From Planctomycetaceae bacterium (GTDB lineage: Bacteria > Planctomycetota > UBA1135 > GCA-002686595): a stretch of 64,000 nucleotides of DNA. Of this stretch, positions 54,053-63,538 are shown piece by piece (position 1 is the stretch's first letter; each line of letters begins with the position of its first letter). The stretch covers positions 62,001 to 126,000 of the forward strand of contig WYBT01000021.1 of NCBI GenBank assembly GCA_011525785.1. The letters run 5' to 3'. The position numbers were made by a program, and so were the translations under genes. The notes below the pieces were generated by a model that did not search any database, was not told the origin of the DNA, and saw nothing but the letters and a program-made list of their open reading frames with translations.

Positions 54053-55009
54053 TTGCCGAACCCCGCTCCGACCTCCCCCGCGCAACCTGCGCCGCAGCTC
54101 GTTCCGCCGGCCGGCCCCGGCGAGCGCGTCAGCGCCGCCGGCGTCACCATCGTTGTGCCGGTCTACAACGAAGAGCGCGGCGTCGCAGGCGTGCTCGAGC
54201 GGCTCTCGAAGCTCGATCTGGGCGCGCCGGTCGAGCTGCTCGCAGTCAACGACGGTTCCCTGGACGGCTCCGCGGCGGCGCTGGCCCAATGCGCGGCGCG
54301 CATCGCGAACTTGCGCGTGGTGACGCACCGCACCAATCAGGGCTACGGCGCCGCGCTCAAGACCGGGTTCGCGCACGCCAAGACCGACGTGGTCGTGATC
54401 ACCGACGCCGACGGCACCTATCCCGAGGACAAGGTGCGCGAGCTGATCGCCTGCATCGACGACGGCGCCGAGATGGCCGTCGGCGCGCGCACGGGCGAGG
54501 ACGTGAACATCCCGCTGCTCCGCCGACCGCCGAAGTGGGTGCTCAAGCAACTGGCCTCGTTCCTCGCGGGCGTCGACATCCCCGATCTCAACTCAGGGTT
54601 GCGCGCCTTCCGCCGCGAGCTGGTGCTGACCTACCGCCCGATCCTCCCGCAGGGCTTCAGCTTCACCACCACGATCACGCTCGCCTCGCTCACCAACGGC
54701 CACCGCGTCGACTACGTGTCGGTGAACTACGCCAAGCGCTCGGGCTCGTCGAAGATCCGCCCGATCCACGACACGCTGGCCTTCACGGCGCTGATCCTGC
54801 GCACGGTTCTGTACTTCAACCCGCTCAAGGTCTTCTACCCGCTTGCGCTGGGGATGCTCGCGCTGTTCCTCATGTCACTGGGCTACGACCTGTTCATCGA
54901 GGACCCGCCCAACCTGGGCGACAAGACCGTGCTCTTGTTCGTGGCCCTGGTGCAGGTCCTCTCGGTCGGCCTGCTGGCCGATCTGATCGAGAAGAAATCG
55001 CGCCTGTGA
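54053..55009 (+). CDS. Family 2 glycosyltransferase (DPM/GtrB-like) with C-terminal membrane segments
   Basis: A 318-residue GT-A enzyme. The N-terminal nucleotide-binding fold has VTIVVPVYNEE, VNDGSLDGS, and the DxD-like ITDADGTYP. Two C-terminal hydrophobic segments (about residues 248-300) anchor it. The closest group is dolichyl/undecaprenyl-phosphate glucosyl- or mannosyltransferases of the GtrB/Dpm type, which charge a lipid carrier used by GT39-type transferases. The TTG at 54053 is the likely start; a later GTG near residue 26 is also possible. Confidence 0.87.
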   Translation: MPNPAPTSPAQPAPQLVPPAGPGERVSAAGVTIVVPVYNEERGVAGVLERLSKLDLGAPVELLAVNDGSLDGSAAALAQCAARIANLRVVTHRTNQGYGAALKTGFAHAKTDVVVITDADGTYPEDKVRELIACIDDGAEMAVGARTGEDVNIPLLRRPPKWVLKQLASFLAGVDIPDLNSGLRAFRRELVLTYRPILPQGFSFTTTITLASLTNGHRVDYVSVNYAKRSGSSKIRPIHDTLAFTALILRTVLYFNPLKVFYPLALGMLALFLMSLGYDLFIEDPPNLGDKTVLLFVALVQVLSVGLLADLIEKKSRL

Positions 55010-55131
55010 GCTGCGCCGCGCCGGCGTGGCCGCAGATGTGCGCAGCGTGAACGGGCAGCGGTTGCGCGCCGCGTTCGCGGCCGGGTAGCGTGGTCGCCCG
55101 GCTCGATTCCAGCCCGAACGAAGAGGTTCCC

Positions 55132-57399
55132 ATGAAGTTGCGCGTGCTGTCCCTGCTGCTCCTCGTGACGTCTGCCCTGGCGCTGCTCGCGCCGGCGCGC
55201 GGGCTGGTGCGAGAAGACCTCGCCACGCTGGTCGCCGAGATCAAGAAGACGCGCGACGACGCTGACCCCAAGCTCGTGCAGCAGCTGGGCAACCTGCGCA
55301 CGCGCGAGGCGATGACCGCACTGATCGAGTTGTACGACTCGGTTTTCGGCTCGATCTACATGCGGCGCGAGGTGGTCAAGGCCCTGGGCGCCTTCGACGG
55401 CGTGCCCGACGCCGAGCAGCCGGCGCTGCAGAAGCTGACCGACGTCGCCACCGAGGCGGTCGAGTTCGAGCTGCGCTCGATGGCGATCGACACGCTCGGC
55501 GCCTGCCGCAACATGGGCAAGCACTTCCTGAAGACCATCGTCGAGTCCAACGCCGACGACGACGTGCGCGAGCGCGCCATGCAGCTCGTGGTCGGCATGG
55601 CGAACGAGTCGGACAAGGACTTCTTCGAGCGCCTGTTCAAGAACGACGGCTCGAACAAGGACAAGGAGAAGGACAAGAAGCCGGCCAAGAAGGACAAGAA
55701 CGCGCCCAGCGAGAAGCGCGTCGCGTCGCTGCGCTCGATCCGCGAACTGGCCTTCGAGCAGGTGGCCAAGACCACGGCCATCGACAAGCTCTACGAATAC
55801 GCGCGGGAGAAGGATCCCAACGACCCCGAGTCGTGGGGCGTGCGGCGGCTGGCGCTGCTCGAGATCGAGTCGCGCAAGGACAAGGGCCTGTACGAGCTCG
55901 CCAAGACCGTCTACGACGACAACACCGAGCGCGGCGTCACGCGCGGCGAGGCGGCGCGCATCCTGGCCGAGTTCGACGGCGTCAAGCTCGCGCCCAAGTT
56001 CCTCGAGGACGGCCGCAAGGGTCCCGATCAGGCGCCGGCCAGCATGACGCGCGCCATCGCCGATGAGCTCGCGCGCATGCGCGACGAGGCGACCGACAAG
56101 AAGCTCGTGGCGCTGGTCGGCAAGGGCAAGGTGTACGAGCAGCGCTTCGTGCTGCGCGCGCTGCGCGGCTTCAAGGACGACAAGTTCTTCGAGCGCCTGA
56201 TCAAGTACGTCGAGGGCGCGACCAAGAAGGGCCCGCCCGCCAAGGAGGACCCGGCCTACAACGAGCAGCGCGATCTGGTGCTCGACACAATCGAGGTGCT
56301 GGCCGAGTCCAAGCACGCCGGCGCGCAGGCGATGCTGCTCACGCTGGTGGAGAGCGCCAAGGACCCCAAGATCGCCGCGGATGCGCAGATCCTGGCCGGC
56401 GCGCTGCACGCGCTGGGCAAGATGACGAGCATGAGCGGCGACTGGCGCTCGAAGCTCGAGTCGCTGGCGAGCGACAAGCGCGTCGAAGTGCGCAACGGCG
56501 CGCTGCTCGCGCTGGGCAAGAGCGGCGACAAGAAGTACGTGCCGCTCCTGGTGGCGGCGCTCGACCACGCGGACTGGTCGACGCGCTACGCCGCGCTCGA
56601 CGGACTCGAGCAGAGCCGCTCGCCCGAGGCCGTCGGCGCCATGGTTTCGCGCCTGGAGAAGGAAACCGGCCTGATGCTGATCCGCTTCACGGACGCGCTC
56701 TTCCGCCTGAGCGGCAAGCCCTTCCGCAGCTCCGTGCCGGCCTGGAAGAACTGGTGGGAGAAGGAAGGCAAGGGCTTCCAGCCGATCTCCGCCGCCGACC
56801 TCGCCAAGTTGCAGGCCGAAGAGGAGATCCGCCGGCTCAAGCAGATCACCAAGACGCCGAGCTTCTTCGGCGTGCGCATCCTCTCGCACCGCGTGATCTT
56901 CATCATCGACGTGTCGGGCTCGATGAGCGAAGTGCTGCGGAGCGAGTACGCCGGCAAGACCGGCGAGCCGCGCATGGAGGTCGCCAAGAAGGAGCTGACC
57001 GCCTGCATCGACGCGCTCGAGCCGCAGTCCCTGTTCAACATCGTGGTGTTCTCGAGCGACGTGAACCACTGGCTCGACGGCGGCATCGCGCAGTTCAGCC
57101 AGTCGAACAAGGACGAGGCCAAGAAGTACGTCGCCGCGCTCGGCGCGGGCGGCGCGACGAACCTGTACGACGCGATGAAGCAGGCCTTCGCCGACCCGGA
57201 CGTCGACACGATCTTCGTGCTCTCCGACGGCGAGCCCACCGCGGGCGAGGTGGTCGACCCCTCGCTGATCCGCGACCGCGTGAAGGAGTGGAACCGCAAC
57301 CGCCGCATCGTGGTGAACACGATCGCCGTGGGCGGCTCCTTCCAGGTGCTCGAGTGGCTGGCCGAGGATTCGGGCGGCATGCACAAGAAGATCCAGTGA
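55132..57399 (+). CDS. Secreted HEAT-repeat protein with C-terminal VWA domain
   Basis: A 755-residue exported protein with a signal peptide (about 1-22). Residues 30-560 contain multiple HEAT-like helical pairs and a Lys-rich low-complexity stretch near 183-200 (KDKEKDKKPAKKDKN). A von Willebrand A domain follows from about residue 585, with a complete MIDAS: Asp593 in DVSGSMS, Thr in GGATNLYD, Asp in LSDGEPTAG. The layout matches planctomycete proteins thought to bind surfaces or complexes. AGAGG nine bases upstream of the ATG. The next gene starts 50 bases after the stop. Confidence 0.82.
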   Translation: MKLRVLSLLLLVTSALALLAPARGLVREDLATLVAEIKKTRDDADPKLVQQLGNLRTREAMTALIELYDSVFGSIYMRREVVKALGAFDGVPDAEQPALQKLTDVATEAVEFELRSMAIDTLGACRNMGKHFLKTIVESNADDDVRERAMQLVVGMANESDKDFFERLFKNDGSNKDKEKDKKPAKKDKNAPSEKRVASLRSIRELAFEQVAKTTAIDKLYEYAREKDPNDPESWGVRRLALLEIESRKDKGLYELAKTVYDDNTERGVTRGEAARILAEFDGVKLAPKFLEDGRKGPDQAPASMTRAIADELARMRDEATDKKLVALVGKGKVYEQRFVLRALRGFKDDKFFERLIKYVEGATKKGPPAKEDPAYNEQRDLVLDTIEVLAESKHAGAQAMLLTLVESAKDPKIAADAQILAGALHALGKMTSMSGDWRSKLESLASDKRVEVRNGALLALGKSGDKKYVPLLVAALDHADWSTRYAALDGLEQSRSPEAVGAMVSRLEKETGLMLIRFTDALFRLSGKPFRSSVPAWKNWWEKEGKGFQPISAADLAKLQAEEEIRRLKQITKTPSFFGVRILSHRVIFIIDVSGSMSEVLRSEYAGKTGEPRMEVAKKELTACIDALEPQSLFNIVVFSSDVNHWLDGGIAQFSQSNKDEAKKYVAALGAGGATNLYDAMKQAFADPDVDTIFVLSDGEPTAGEVVDPSLIRDRVKEWNRNRRIVVNTIAVGGSFQVLEWLAEDSGGMHKKIQ

Positions 57400-57448
57400 G
57401 TCGCGCGCGGCCGGCCCAGGGTGAGCAGCGATCCGAGGCGTCGGCCGC

Positions 57449-58450
57449 GTGAGTGAGGCACCCTCGCGGCGCACGCGCCTGGCGCTGTCGATCCTCGTGG
57501 CGCTGGTCGTGTTGGCCGTGCTGTACGGCCTGGGCGGCGCGGACTGGCGCGAGATGGCGCAGCGCGTGGCCAGTCTGTCGCCGCGCACGTTCGCGCTGGC
57601 GTTGGCGCTGCACGCCGCGATCTACCTCGCTCGTGCGGAGCGCTTTCGAGTGCTGATGCCCGTCGCAGAACGGCCGCGGCGCGGACCGCTGCTGGCCGTG
57701 ACCTCGGCGCACAACCTCGCGGTGTACGCGCTGCCCGCCAAGACCGGCGAAGCGACGCTGCCGGTCTACTTGAGCGCCGCCTGTGGAACGCGCGCGGCGG
57801 TCGGCATCGCCTCGCTGGTGATCTCGCGCGTGCTCGACCTCGCCAGCCTGAGCGCGATCATGGCCGGCGTCACCTTGGCGCTCGCGGCGCGGCCGACATG
57901 GGAAGCGCCGGTGTGGACGGCCGTGGCCCTGTCCGCTGGCCTCGCTGTCGCGTCGCTGGCGTGCTTCGCGCTCGCCGTGCGCGGAGACCGCCTGGTCGAT
58001 CTGCTCGAGGCGCTCGCGCGCGCAGCGGGGCTCGAGCGCACGGCGCGAGGCGAGGCGCTGCTGCGGCGCACGCACGAGCTGCGCGAGGCGTTGCGACTAG
58101 CGGGCGCCAGCGCGCGCCTGCAGGCCGCCGCGCTCTCCTTCGTGGTGTGGTTCCTGATCTTCGCCTTCTACGTCGTGCTGGCCCGCGGCTTCGGCCTGCC
58201 GGACTCGATCGGTCCGCTCGAAGCCAGCTTCGGCGCGAGCCTGGCCGTCGCGATGAACCTGCTGCCGATCAACTCCTTCGCGGGCTTGGGCACGCAGGAG
58301 GCCGGTTGGGTGTTCGGCTTCGGCCTCGTGGGCGTCGCCGCGGACGACGCGCTCGCGAGCGGCGTCGGCGCGCACCTGGTGCAGATCTTCGACACGCTCC
58401 TGTTCGGGCTCGTCGGGCACTTCGCGATGGCGCTCGTCCGGCGCAAGTAG
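57449..58450 (+). CDS. Lysylphosphatidylglycerol synthetase/YbhN-family membrane protein
   Basis: A 333-residue integral membrane protein with about eight hydrophobic segments. It has the UPF0104 family cues: AHNLAVYALPAKTGEATLP after TM2, LVISRVLDLASLSAI, and a final MNLLPINSFAGLGTQEAG. Such proteins act as lipid flippase or synthase domains (the transmembrane part of MprF without the catalytic domain, or AglD-like). GTG start at 57449. Co-oriented with the methyltransferase gene, 30 bp downstream. Confidence 0.82.
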   Translation: MSEAPSRRTRLALSILVALVVLAVLYGLGGADWREMAQRVASLSPRTFALALALHAAIYLARAERFRVLMPVAERPRRGPLLAVTSAHNLAVYALPAKTGEATLPVYLSAACGTRAAVGIASLVISRVLDLASLSAIMAGVTLALAARPTWEAPVWTAVALSAGLAVASLACFALAVRGDRLVDLLEALARAAGLERTARGEALLRRTHELREALRLAGASARLQAAALSFVVWFLIFAFYVVLARGFGLPDSIGPLEASFGASLAVAMNLLPINSFAGLGTQEAGWVFGFGLVGVAADDALASGVGAHLVQIFDTLLFGLVGHFAMALVRRK

Positions 58451-58480
58451 CGCGCGCGTGGGGTAGTCTTTTCGATTCCC

Positions 58481-59248
58481 GTGTCTGCGAGCAACGCCCA
58501 GGAACAGATCGAGCTGCACAAGGCGCTCGCCCCGCGCTACGCCTTCCGCTACGGCTTCGAGTTCTCGCGCCTGTTCCAGCAGGACTGGCACGCCGAGATG
58601 ATGCGCCACATGCCGGCGGGAGCGCGGCGCGTGCTCGATCTGGGCTGCGGCACGGGCTTCTTCCTCGCTGAACTCGACGAGCGCCGCCCCGGGGCCGTCG
58701 GGCTCGACATCAGCCACGCCATGCTGCGCGTGAGCGAGCAGTACGTCCCGCGCGCCAAGGTCGTCACTGCCGACGCCGAGAAGCTGCCCTTCAAGGCCGC
58801 TGCGTTCGACACGATCTTCTGCAAGGGCTGCCTGCACCACACGCGCGACCACGTGCGCTTCCTCGCCAATTGCCAGCGCGTGATCGACCGCGACGGAGTG
58901 CTGATCCTCTCCGAGCCCTGCAACGACAACTTCGCCATCCGCTGGGCGCGCACGGCGATGTACCACGTGAGCCCGCACTTCAGCCCCGAGGACCGCGGCT
59001 TCATGAAGGAGGAGCTCGTCGCGCTGATGGAGCGCGCGGGCTTCGAAGTGACCTACGCCGGCCGCTACGGCGTGTTCGCGTACTTGTTCGCGGGGTTTCC
59101 CGACCACATCGGGGTCTTGCGCTACGTGCCCGGCGCGGCCTGGATCGTGCGCCAGATGATCAAGCTCGACCGCTGGATCTGCTCGACGCGCTTCCTGCGC
59201 ATCGTGTCGTTCCAAGTGGTCGTCGCCGGCCGACCCAAGCGCGCCTGA
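58481..59248 (+). CDS. SAM-dependent methyltransferase (Methyltransf_11)
   Basis: A 255-residue soluble enzyme. Motif I is VLDLGCGTGFFLAELDE (about residues 48-64), followed by VGLDISHAML and the acidic TADAEKLPFK. Motif IV is FDTIFCKGCLHH. It resembles UbiE/COQ5-like or generic small-molecule methyltransferases; the substrate is unknown. GTG start at 58481. Placed after the membrane protein gene with which it may share a transcript. Confidence 0.85.
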   Translation: MSASNAQEQIELHKALAPRYAFRYGFEFSRLFQQDWHAEMMRHMPAGARRVLDLGCGTGFFLAELDERRPGAVGLDISHAMLRVSEQYVPRAKVVTADAEKLPFKAAAFDTIFCKGCLHHTRDHVRFLANCQRVIDRDGVLILSEPCNDNFAIRWARTAMYHVSPHFSPEDRGFMKEELVALMERAGFEVTYAGRYGVFAYLFAGFPDHIGVLRYVPGAAWIVRQMIKLDRWICSTRFLRIVSFQVVVAGRPKRA

Positions 59249-59300
59249 GCGCCGGTTCAATTGCGGTTGAGCGCTCCGGGCCCGTAGGCTCTTGCGCCTC

Positions 59301-60233
59301 ATGCCCATCGAAAGCGTCGGTACGCCCGCCATGTGGGCGGGATTCCTCGGACTCGTTCTGGCTCTGCTCGCGCTGGATCTCGGCGTTTTCCACCGCTCGG
59401 CGCACGCCGTCACCATCAAGGAAGCGGCGATCTGGTCGGTCGTGTGGGTGACCGTTTCGCTCGCCTTCAACGGCCTAGTCTACCACTGGTTCGGACCCGA
59501 TCGCGCGCTCGAGTTCGCCACCGGCTACCTGCTCGAGAAGGCGCTGGCGGTCGACAACATCTTCGTGTTCGTGGCGGTGTTCGCGTACTTCGGCGTGCCG
59601 AGCACGCTGCAGCACCGCGTGCTGTTCTGGGGCATCCTGGGCGCGCTGTTCATGCGCGGCGGCTTCATCGGGATCGGCGCGGTGCTGATCTCGAAGTTCC
59701 ACTGGGTGCTGTACGTGTTCGGCGGCCTGCTGGTGCTCACCGCGCTGAAGATGATGTTCGGCGGCGAGGAGGAGATCCACCCCGAGCGCAACCCGGTGCT
59801 GCGCCTGTTCCGCCGCTTCGTGCCGGTCACTTCCGAGTTCCACGGCGCGAAGTTCACGGTCGTCAAGGAAGGCAAGCGCTTCGCCACACCGCTCTTGGTC
59901 GTGCTCACGGTGATCGAGGTCTCCGACCTGATCTTCGCGGTCGACTCGATCCCGGCGATCTTCGCCGTGACCACCGACCCGTTCATCGTGTTTACCTCGA
60001 ACATCTTCGCGATCCTGGGCCTGCGCTCGATGTACTTCCTGCTCGCGGGGGTGATCGAGAAGTTCCACTACCTGAAGCAAGGCCTCGCCTTCGTGCTGCT
60101 GTTCGTGGGCGTGAAGATGCTGATCATGGACATCTACAAGATCCCGATCGGCGTGTCCCTCGGGGTCGTCGCGGCGCTGATCGGCGGCTCGATCGCGCTG
60201 TCGCTGCTGAAGCCCAAGGCGAAAGCTGAGTAG
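59301..60233 (+). CDS. TerC/Alx-family membrane protein
   Basis: A 310-residue protein with about nine hydrophobic segments. Conserved metal-like acidic residues are visible in ALLALDLGVFHR, YLLEKALAVDNIFVF, VIEVSDLIFAVDSIPAIF and LGLRSMYFLLAG. TerC proteins are implicated in manganese efflux and tellurite resistance. I prefer the ATG at 59301; an in-frame TTG nine bases upstream is possible. The 52-bp upstream gap is too short for a yybP-ykoY riboswitch such as that preceding alx in other bacteria. Confidence 0.9.
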   Translation: MPIESVGTPAMWAGFLGLVLALLALDLGVFHRSAHAVTIKEAAIWSVVWVTVSLAFNGLVYHWFGPDRALEFATGYLLEKALAVDNIFVFVAVFAYFGVPSTLQHRVLFWGILGALFMRGGFIGIGAVLISKFHWVLYVFGGLLVLTALKMMFGGEEEIHPERNPVLRLFRRFVPVTSEFHGAKFTVVKEGKRFATPLLVVLTVIEVSDLIFAVDSIPAIFAVTTDPFIVFTSNIFAILGLRSMYFLLAGVIEKFHYLKQGLAFVLLFVGVKMLIMDIYKIPIGVSLGVVAALIGGSIALSLLKPKAKAE

Positions 60234-60274
60234 CTGGTTTCGCGCCGCGCCTCTACGATCGGCGCTCGTTGGCG

Positions 60275-60790
60275 ATGGGACCCACTGATCTTGCGACACC
60301 GCTGCTCGTGGGCTGCGCGCTGCTGTTCGTGCTGGCGAGCGTGTGGATCTCGCTCACGTTCTTCGTCGGCCATTGGATGCGCCGTCGCGCGGACTCGCGT
60401 CCGGGTGCGTTCCCGCGCGCCTTGGTGTGGCTGCATCACGTGTTCGCGCTCGCGCCAGCGCTCTGGATCGTCTCCGCGGCGACGCTGCTCGCGCGCGCGT
60501 TCGCCAGCGTCGGCGAGTGGCCCCGGCCCGGTCAGTTCGGACTCTTCCCTCGCTACACACCCTCCAATATCCCCGCGGAGTCTTTCGGCGCTCACCATGA
60601 AGCGGCGCTCGCGTTCTTCGCGGCGACCTGGATCTCATTGATCGCCTTTCCGCCGCTTCACCTTGCCGCGAAGCGGCTGCTGGGCGCTCGCGCGACTCCG
60701 TGGTTCGCCGGCTGGCTCGTCACCTGGCTCGCGGGCCTGCTCCTCTCCATCTACGAGGGTCCGTACGGCATCGCCGAGTGGATCCTGTGA
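60275..60790 (+). CDS. Integral membrane protein of unknown function
   Basis: A 171-residue protein with about four hydrophobic segments (residues 7-30, 48-72, 110-128, 144-163) and two charged loops. No motif is recognised. Codon use is consistent with neighbours. The ATG at 60275 is preferred; a TTG six bases upstream would add two residues. It lies 41 bp after TerC and 36 bp before the YCII-type lipoprotein. Confidence 0.6.
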   Translation: MGPTDLATPLLVGCALLFVLASVWISLTFFVGHWMRRRADSRPGAFPRALVWLHHVFALAPALWIVSAATLLARAFASVGEWPRPGQFGLFPRYTPSNIPAESFGAHHEAALAFFAATWISLIAFPPLHLAAKRLLGARATPWFAGWLVTWLAGLLLSIYEGPYGIAEWIL

Positions 60791-60826
60791 TGCGGCCAAC
60801 TCTCCCGACTTGCGACTGAACTCACG

Positions 60827-61522
60827 ATGCGACGATTCCTGACTGTCCTCGCGCTCACCCTCTCCGTCGGCTGCGCGTCGACCTCGAGCAACGCGCCGCG
60901 CGCGCACGAACACACCTTCGCCTTCCTTCGCATCGGCCCCAAGCGCGCGGAGTTCACCGGCGAGCCGCTGCAAGAGCTCATGCGCGGCCACATGGCGAAC
61001 ATCGGGCGGCTGGCCGAGGAGGGCAAGCTGTGCGTCGCCGGCCCGATGGGCCAGGGCAACCCCGATCCGAACCTGCGCGGGATCTTCGTGTTCGTCACGG
61101 ACGACGTGAGCGAGGCGCAGGCCCTGTGCCAGAGCGATCCGTCGATCGCCGCGGGCGTGCTCGCGGCCGAAGTCGCGCCGCTGCGCACCGACAAGGACCT
61201 GCTCGACGTGCTGCGGCGCGGGATGGAGTTCGAGGCGCGCCGCAAGGCCGATCCGTCGATCCCGATGATAGAAGGGATGAGCACCTACGCGCTGCTCGTC
61301 GCCGAGGACGGCGCGCGCGCGTCGAAAGCGCTCGCTCCGCTCCGCGAAGCGAAGCAGATCGTGTTCGAGGGCGAGTTCGGCGGCGCGCGCGAGGGCCAGG
61401 CGCTCTACCTGCTCGACGTGCGCGATCTCGCGGGCGCCGACATGCTGCTCACGCCGATGCGCGGCGCGCTCGGCAATCACCAGCTCTACCCCTGGTTCGG
61501 CAGCGCCGAACTGCGCAAGTAG
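60827..61522 (+). CDS. Lipoprotein with YCII-related domain, apparently duplicated
   Basis: A 231-residue protein with a lipobox SVGC (Cys16). Residues 30-125 match the YCII pattern: TFAFLRIGPKRAEFTG, GHMANIGRLAEEGKLCVAGP, GIFVFVTDDVSEAQALCQ, then a segment ending AEVAPL. The second half repeats the same order in worn form (TYALLVAEDG, VFEGEFGGAREGQ, ALYLLDVRDL). YCII proteins are small enzymes or binders; export as a lipoprotein is unusual. Its stop is 7 bp from the convergent gene. Confidence 0.72.
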   Translation: MRRFLTVLALTLSVGCASTSSNAPRAHEHTFAFLRIGPKRAEFTGEPLQELMRGHMANIGRLAEEGKLCVAGPMGQGNPDPNLRGIFVFVTDDVSEAQALCQSDPSIAAGVLAAEVAPLRTDKDLLDVLRRGMEFEARRKADPSIPMIEGMSTYALLVAEDGARASKALAPLREAKQIVFEGEFGGAREGQALYLLDVRDLAGADMLLTPMRGALGNHQLYPWFGSAELRK

Positions 61523-61529
61523 CGGCGCG

Positions 61530-63437
61530 CTAGTCCCGCTCGTTCGCCGCGCCTGCCGGGAAGTCCAGGCGCACAGAATTCAAGCGCGGGCCTTCCACGA
61601 CATCGACCTCGGCGCTCGCCAGCACGCGGCCGCCGTCGTCGACGGCTTCGATGGTGTTCTTTCCCAGGGGCAGCGGCCCCAGGAGCTGGCCGTTGTCCGT
61701 GAAGGCGCGCGAGCGCGACGACACGGTCATGCCGTTGGCGCGCAGCTCGAAGCGCCCCGGGTTCGGCGCGCCTTCGAACTGCACGATGACCAGCCCGCCC
61801 GACTGCAGCTGCAGCACGAGTTCGCGCGCGCCCGCGTCGACTTCGACCCGCGCCGAGTGCATCGAACTCGCGCCCGAGCCCCGCGCGACGATCAGGAAGC
61901 GTCCCTCCGGCAGCGGCCCGAGCCGGAACTCGCCGCGCTCGTTGGTCGAGCGCGACACGAGCTGTGAAAGCCCCTCGCCGATCGCGTCGACCTTCGCGCG
62001 CACGCCGCGCCCCTGCGCATCGACGACCCTGCCGCTGATCTGCTTGCCCGGCGCCGCGACGATGCGCACTTCGTGCTCTTCGATCTCGCTGCGCACGTCG
62101 ACCAGGCCCATGGCCGCGACGAGCCGCGGGCCGCCGTCGTGCGTCGGCGTTGGCTCGAGGCCCACGGCCCACCGATCGACGTCGAGCCCCTCGAACAGGA
62201 ACTCGCCCTGGGCGTTCGCTCGAACGCTCGCGTCGCTCGATCCGCTGATCAACGCACGCACGCCGTGCGTGGCGCGATACAAGTGCAATTGCGCGAGCGG
62301 CACGCCGCGGCCCTCGCTGTCGACCACGACCCCGCGCAGCCGCGCGCCGAGGTCGAGGCGCACGTCGACGCTCGTCTCGACGCCCGGTGAGAGCACCACC
62401 GTCTCGTTCAAGGTCTTGGTGCGGCTGCCGTGGGTCACTCGCACACGCAGTGGCACGTGCGACGGCATCCGTGCGAAGCGTGCGACGCCCTCGCGACTTG
62501 CGTTGTGCGACCAGCGCCCGGGCGAACTCTTTCCAACCTCGCTCTGCTCGGCGCGGTCCGCGAGCAAGACCTCGACACTGCCCTGCGCAGGCTCGCCGGG
62601 CCGTTCGAACACGTTCACCACCAGCGACGCTTCGCGGCCGAGCGCCAGGACGAAGGCCGTGGCTTCGCTCTCGTGGCCGGCGGTGAGCTCGACGTCCATG
62701 GGCAGGTAGTCGGGCGCCGCCACGCGGATCTTCTTCTCGAGCCAGGTGCGCGCGCGCACGGTGAACAGGCCGCGCTTGTCGGACTCGAGCGAGGGTTCGA
62801 CCTCGCGCTCGACGCGCACGAGCGCGCCCGCGAGCGGGAGCTGCGTGTCGGCGGCGATGACACGGCCCACGAAGACCAAGTCGGGCTCGGTCGGCACGCG
62901 CAGCTCGAGCTCTGCCGTCGCTCCGGCCGGAAGGGGAGCGACGTTGAGCGCGCCGCCAGCTTCGAGGCCCCACGCGTCGAGCGAGCGCAAGGTGTGATCC
63001 GTTCCGGCTTCGACGTAGAGAGTCGCGCGCCCCGCCGCGTCGCTCAGCGCGGACTCGCCCGGCTGCGCGGTCGCGCCCTTGCCGGGGCGGCCTTCCCATT
63101 TCGGCGCCGTGCCCTTCAACGCCGCGACGCGATGCTGGTTCGCCCCGTGCCCGGTCTCGCGCGAGACGACGCGCACGTCGAGGCGCGCGAGCGTTGCGGC
63201 CCAGGCTTCGGGCTCGGGCGGAGGCGCCAACGGGATCTCGACGCGAGCTTCGTTCGCGCCGGGCGTCGGGTCGAGCGTCGCCGGCGCTGTGAGTTCGACC
63301 TCGGGCTGCGCCGGTTCCTTCGCGAGCGCGGCGTTCGGTGTCGCCGTCGCGCTCGAAGTGCTTTCAGGTTCGCCCGCGAGCAGCCACACGAGCACGGCCG
63401 CGGCCACCAGGGCGCTGACGAACAGGACGAGCTTCAT
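61530..63437 (-). CDS. Exported protein with repeated carboxypeptidase-regulatory-like domains
   Basis: A 635-residue protein anchored or secreted via an N-terminal hydrophobic segment (about residues 3-21). Several Ig-like carboxypeptidase-regulatory (CarboxypepD_reg) units follow. Each carries a RGVVVDSEGRGVPLAQLHLY-like or ISGRVVDAQGRGV core and a GEFLFEGL or GEFRLGPLPEG ending. At least four such units are visible between about residues 190 and 560. These domains are common in planctomycete surface proteins. Function unknown. Confidence 0.75.
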   Translation of the reverse strand: MKLVLFVSALVAAAVLVWLLAGEPESTSSATATPNAALAKEPAQPEVELTAPATLDPTPGANEARVEIPLAPPPEPEAWAATLARLDVRVVSRETGHGANQHRVAALKGTAPKWEGRPGKGATAQPGESALSDAAGRATLYVEAGTDHTLRSLDAWGLEAGGALNVAPLPAGATAELELRVPTEPDLVFVGRVIAADTQLPLAGALVRVEREVEPSLESDKRGLFTVRARTWLEKKIRVAAPDYLPMDVELTAGHESEATAFVLALGREASLVVNVFERPGEPAQGSVEVLLADRAEQSEVGKSSPGRWSHNASREGVARFARMPSHVPLRVRVTHGSRTKTLNETVVLSPGVETSVDVRLDLGARLRGVVVDSEGRGVPLAQLHLYRATHGVRALISGSSDASVRANAQGEFLFEGLDVDRWAVGLEPTPTHDGGPRLVAAMGLVDVRSEIEEHEVRIVAAPGKQISGRVVDAQGRGVRAKVDAIGEGLSQLVSRSTNERGEFRLGPLPEGRFLIVARGSGASSMHSARVEVDAGARELVLQLQSGGLVIVQFEGAPNPGRFELRANGMTVSSRSRAFTDNGQLLGPLPLGKNTIEAVDDGGRVLASAEVDVVEGPRLNSVRLDFPAGAANERD

Positions 63438-63538
63438 GCGAGGGATTCACGCCAGGGGATGAGAGAGCGTAGCCCGCTCCGCACGGATCCCGCCAGCGCG
63501 CGAGACCGGGCCGCGCGCGGGGGCTACGCTGCGCCGCC

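Noticed and set aside
54883..57588. A 901-codon minus-strand frame opposite the HEAT-VWA gene.
   Set aside because: The plus-strand protein has a signal peptide, HEAT repeats and a full MIDAS; the reverse is a compositional artefact.
59249..59300. A yybP-ykoY manganese riboswitch before the TerC gene.
   Set aside because: Only 52 bases separate the genes, too short for the riboswitch, and its conserved motif is absent.
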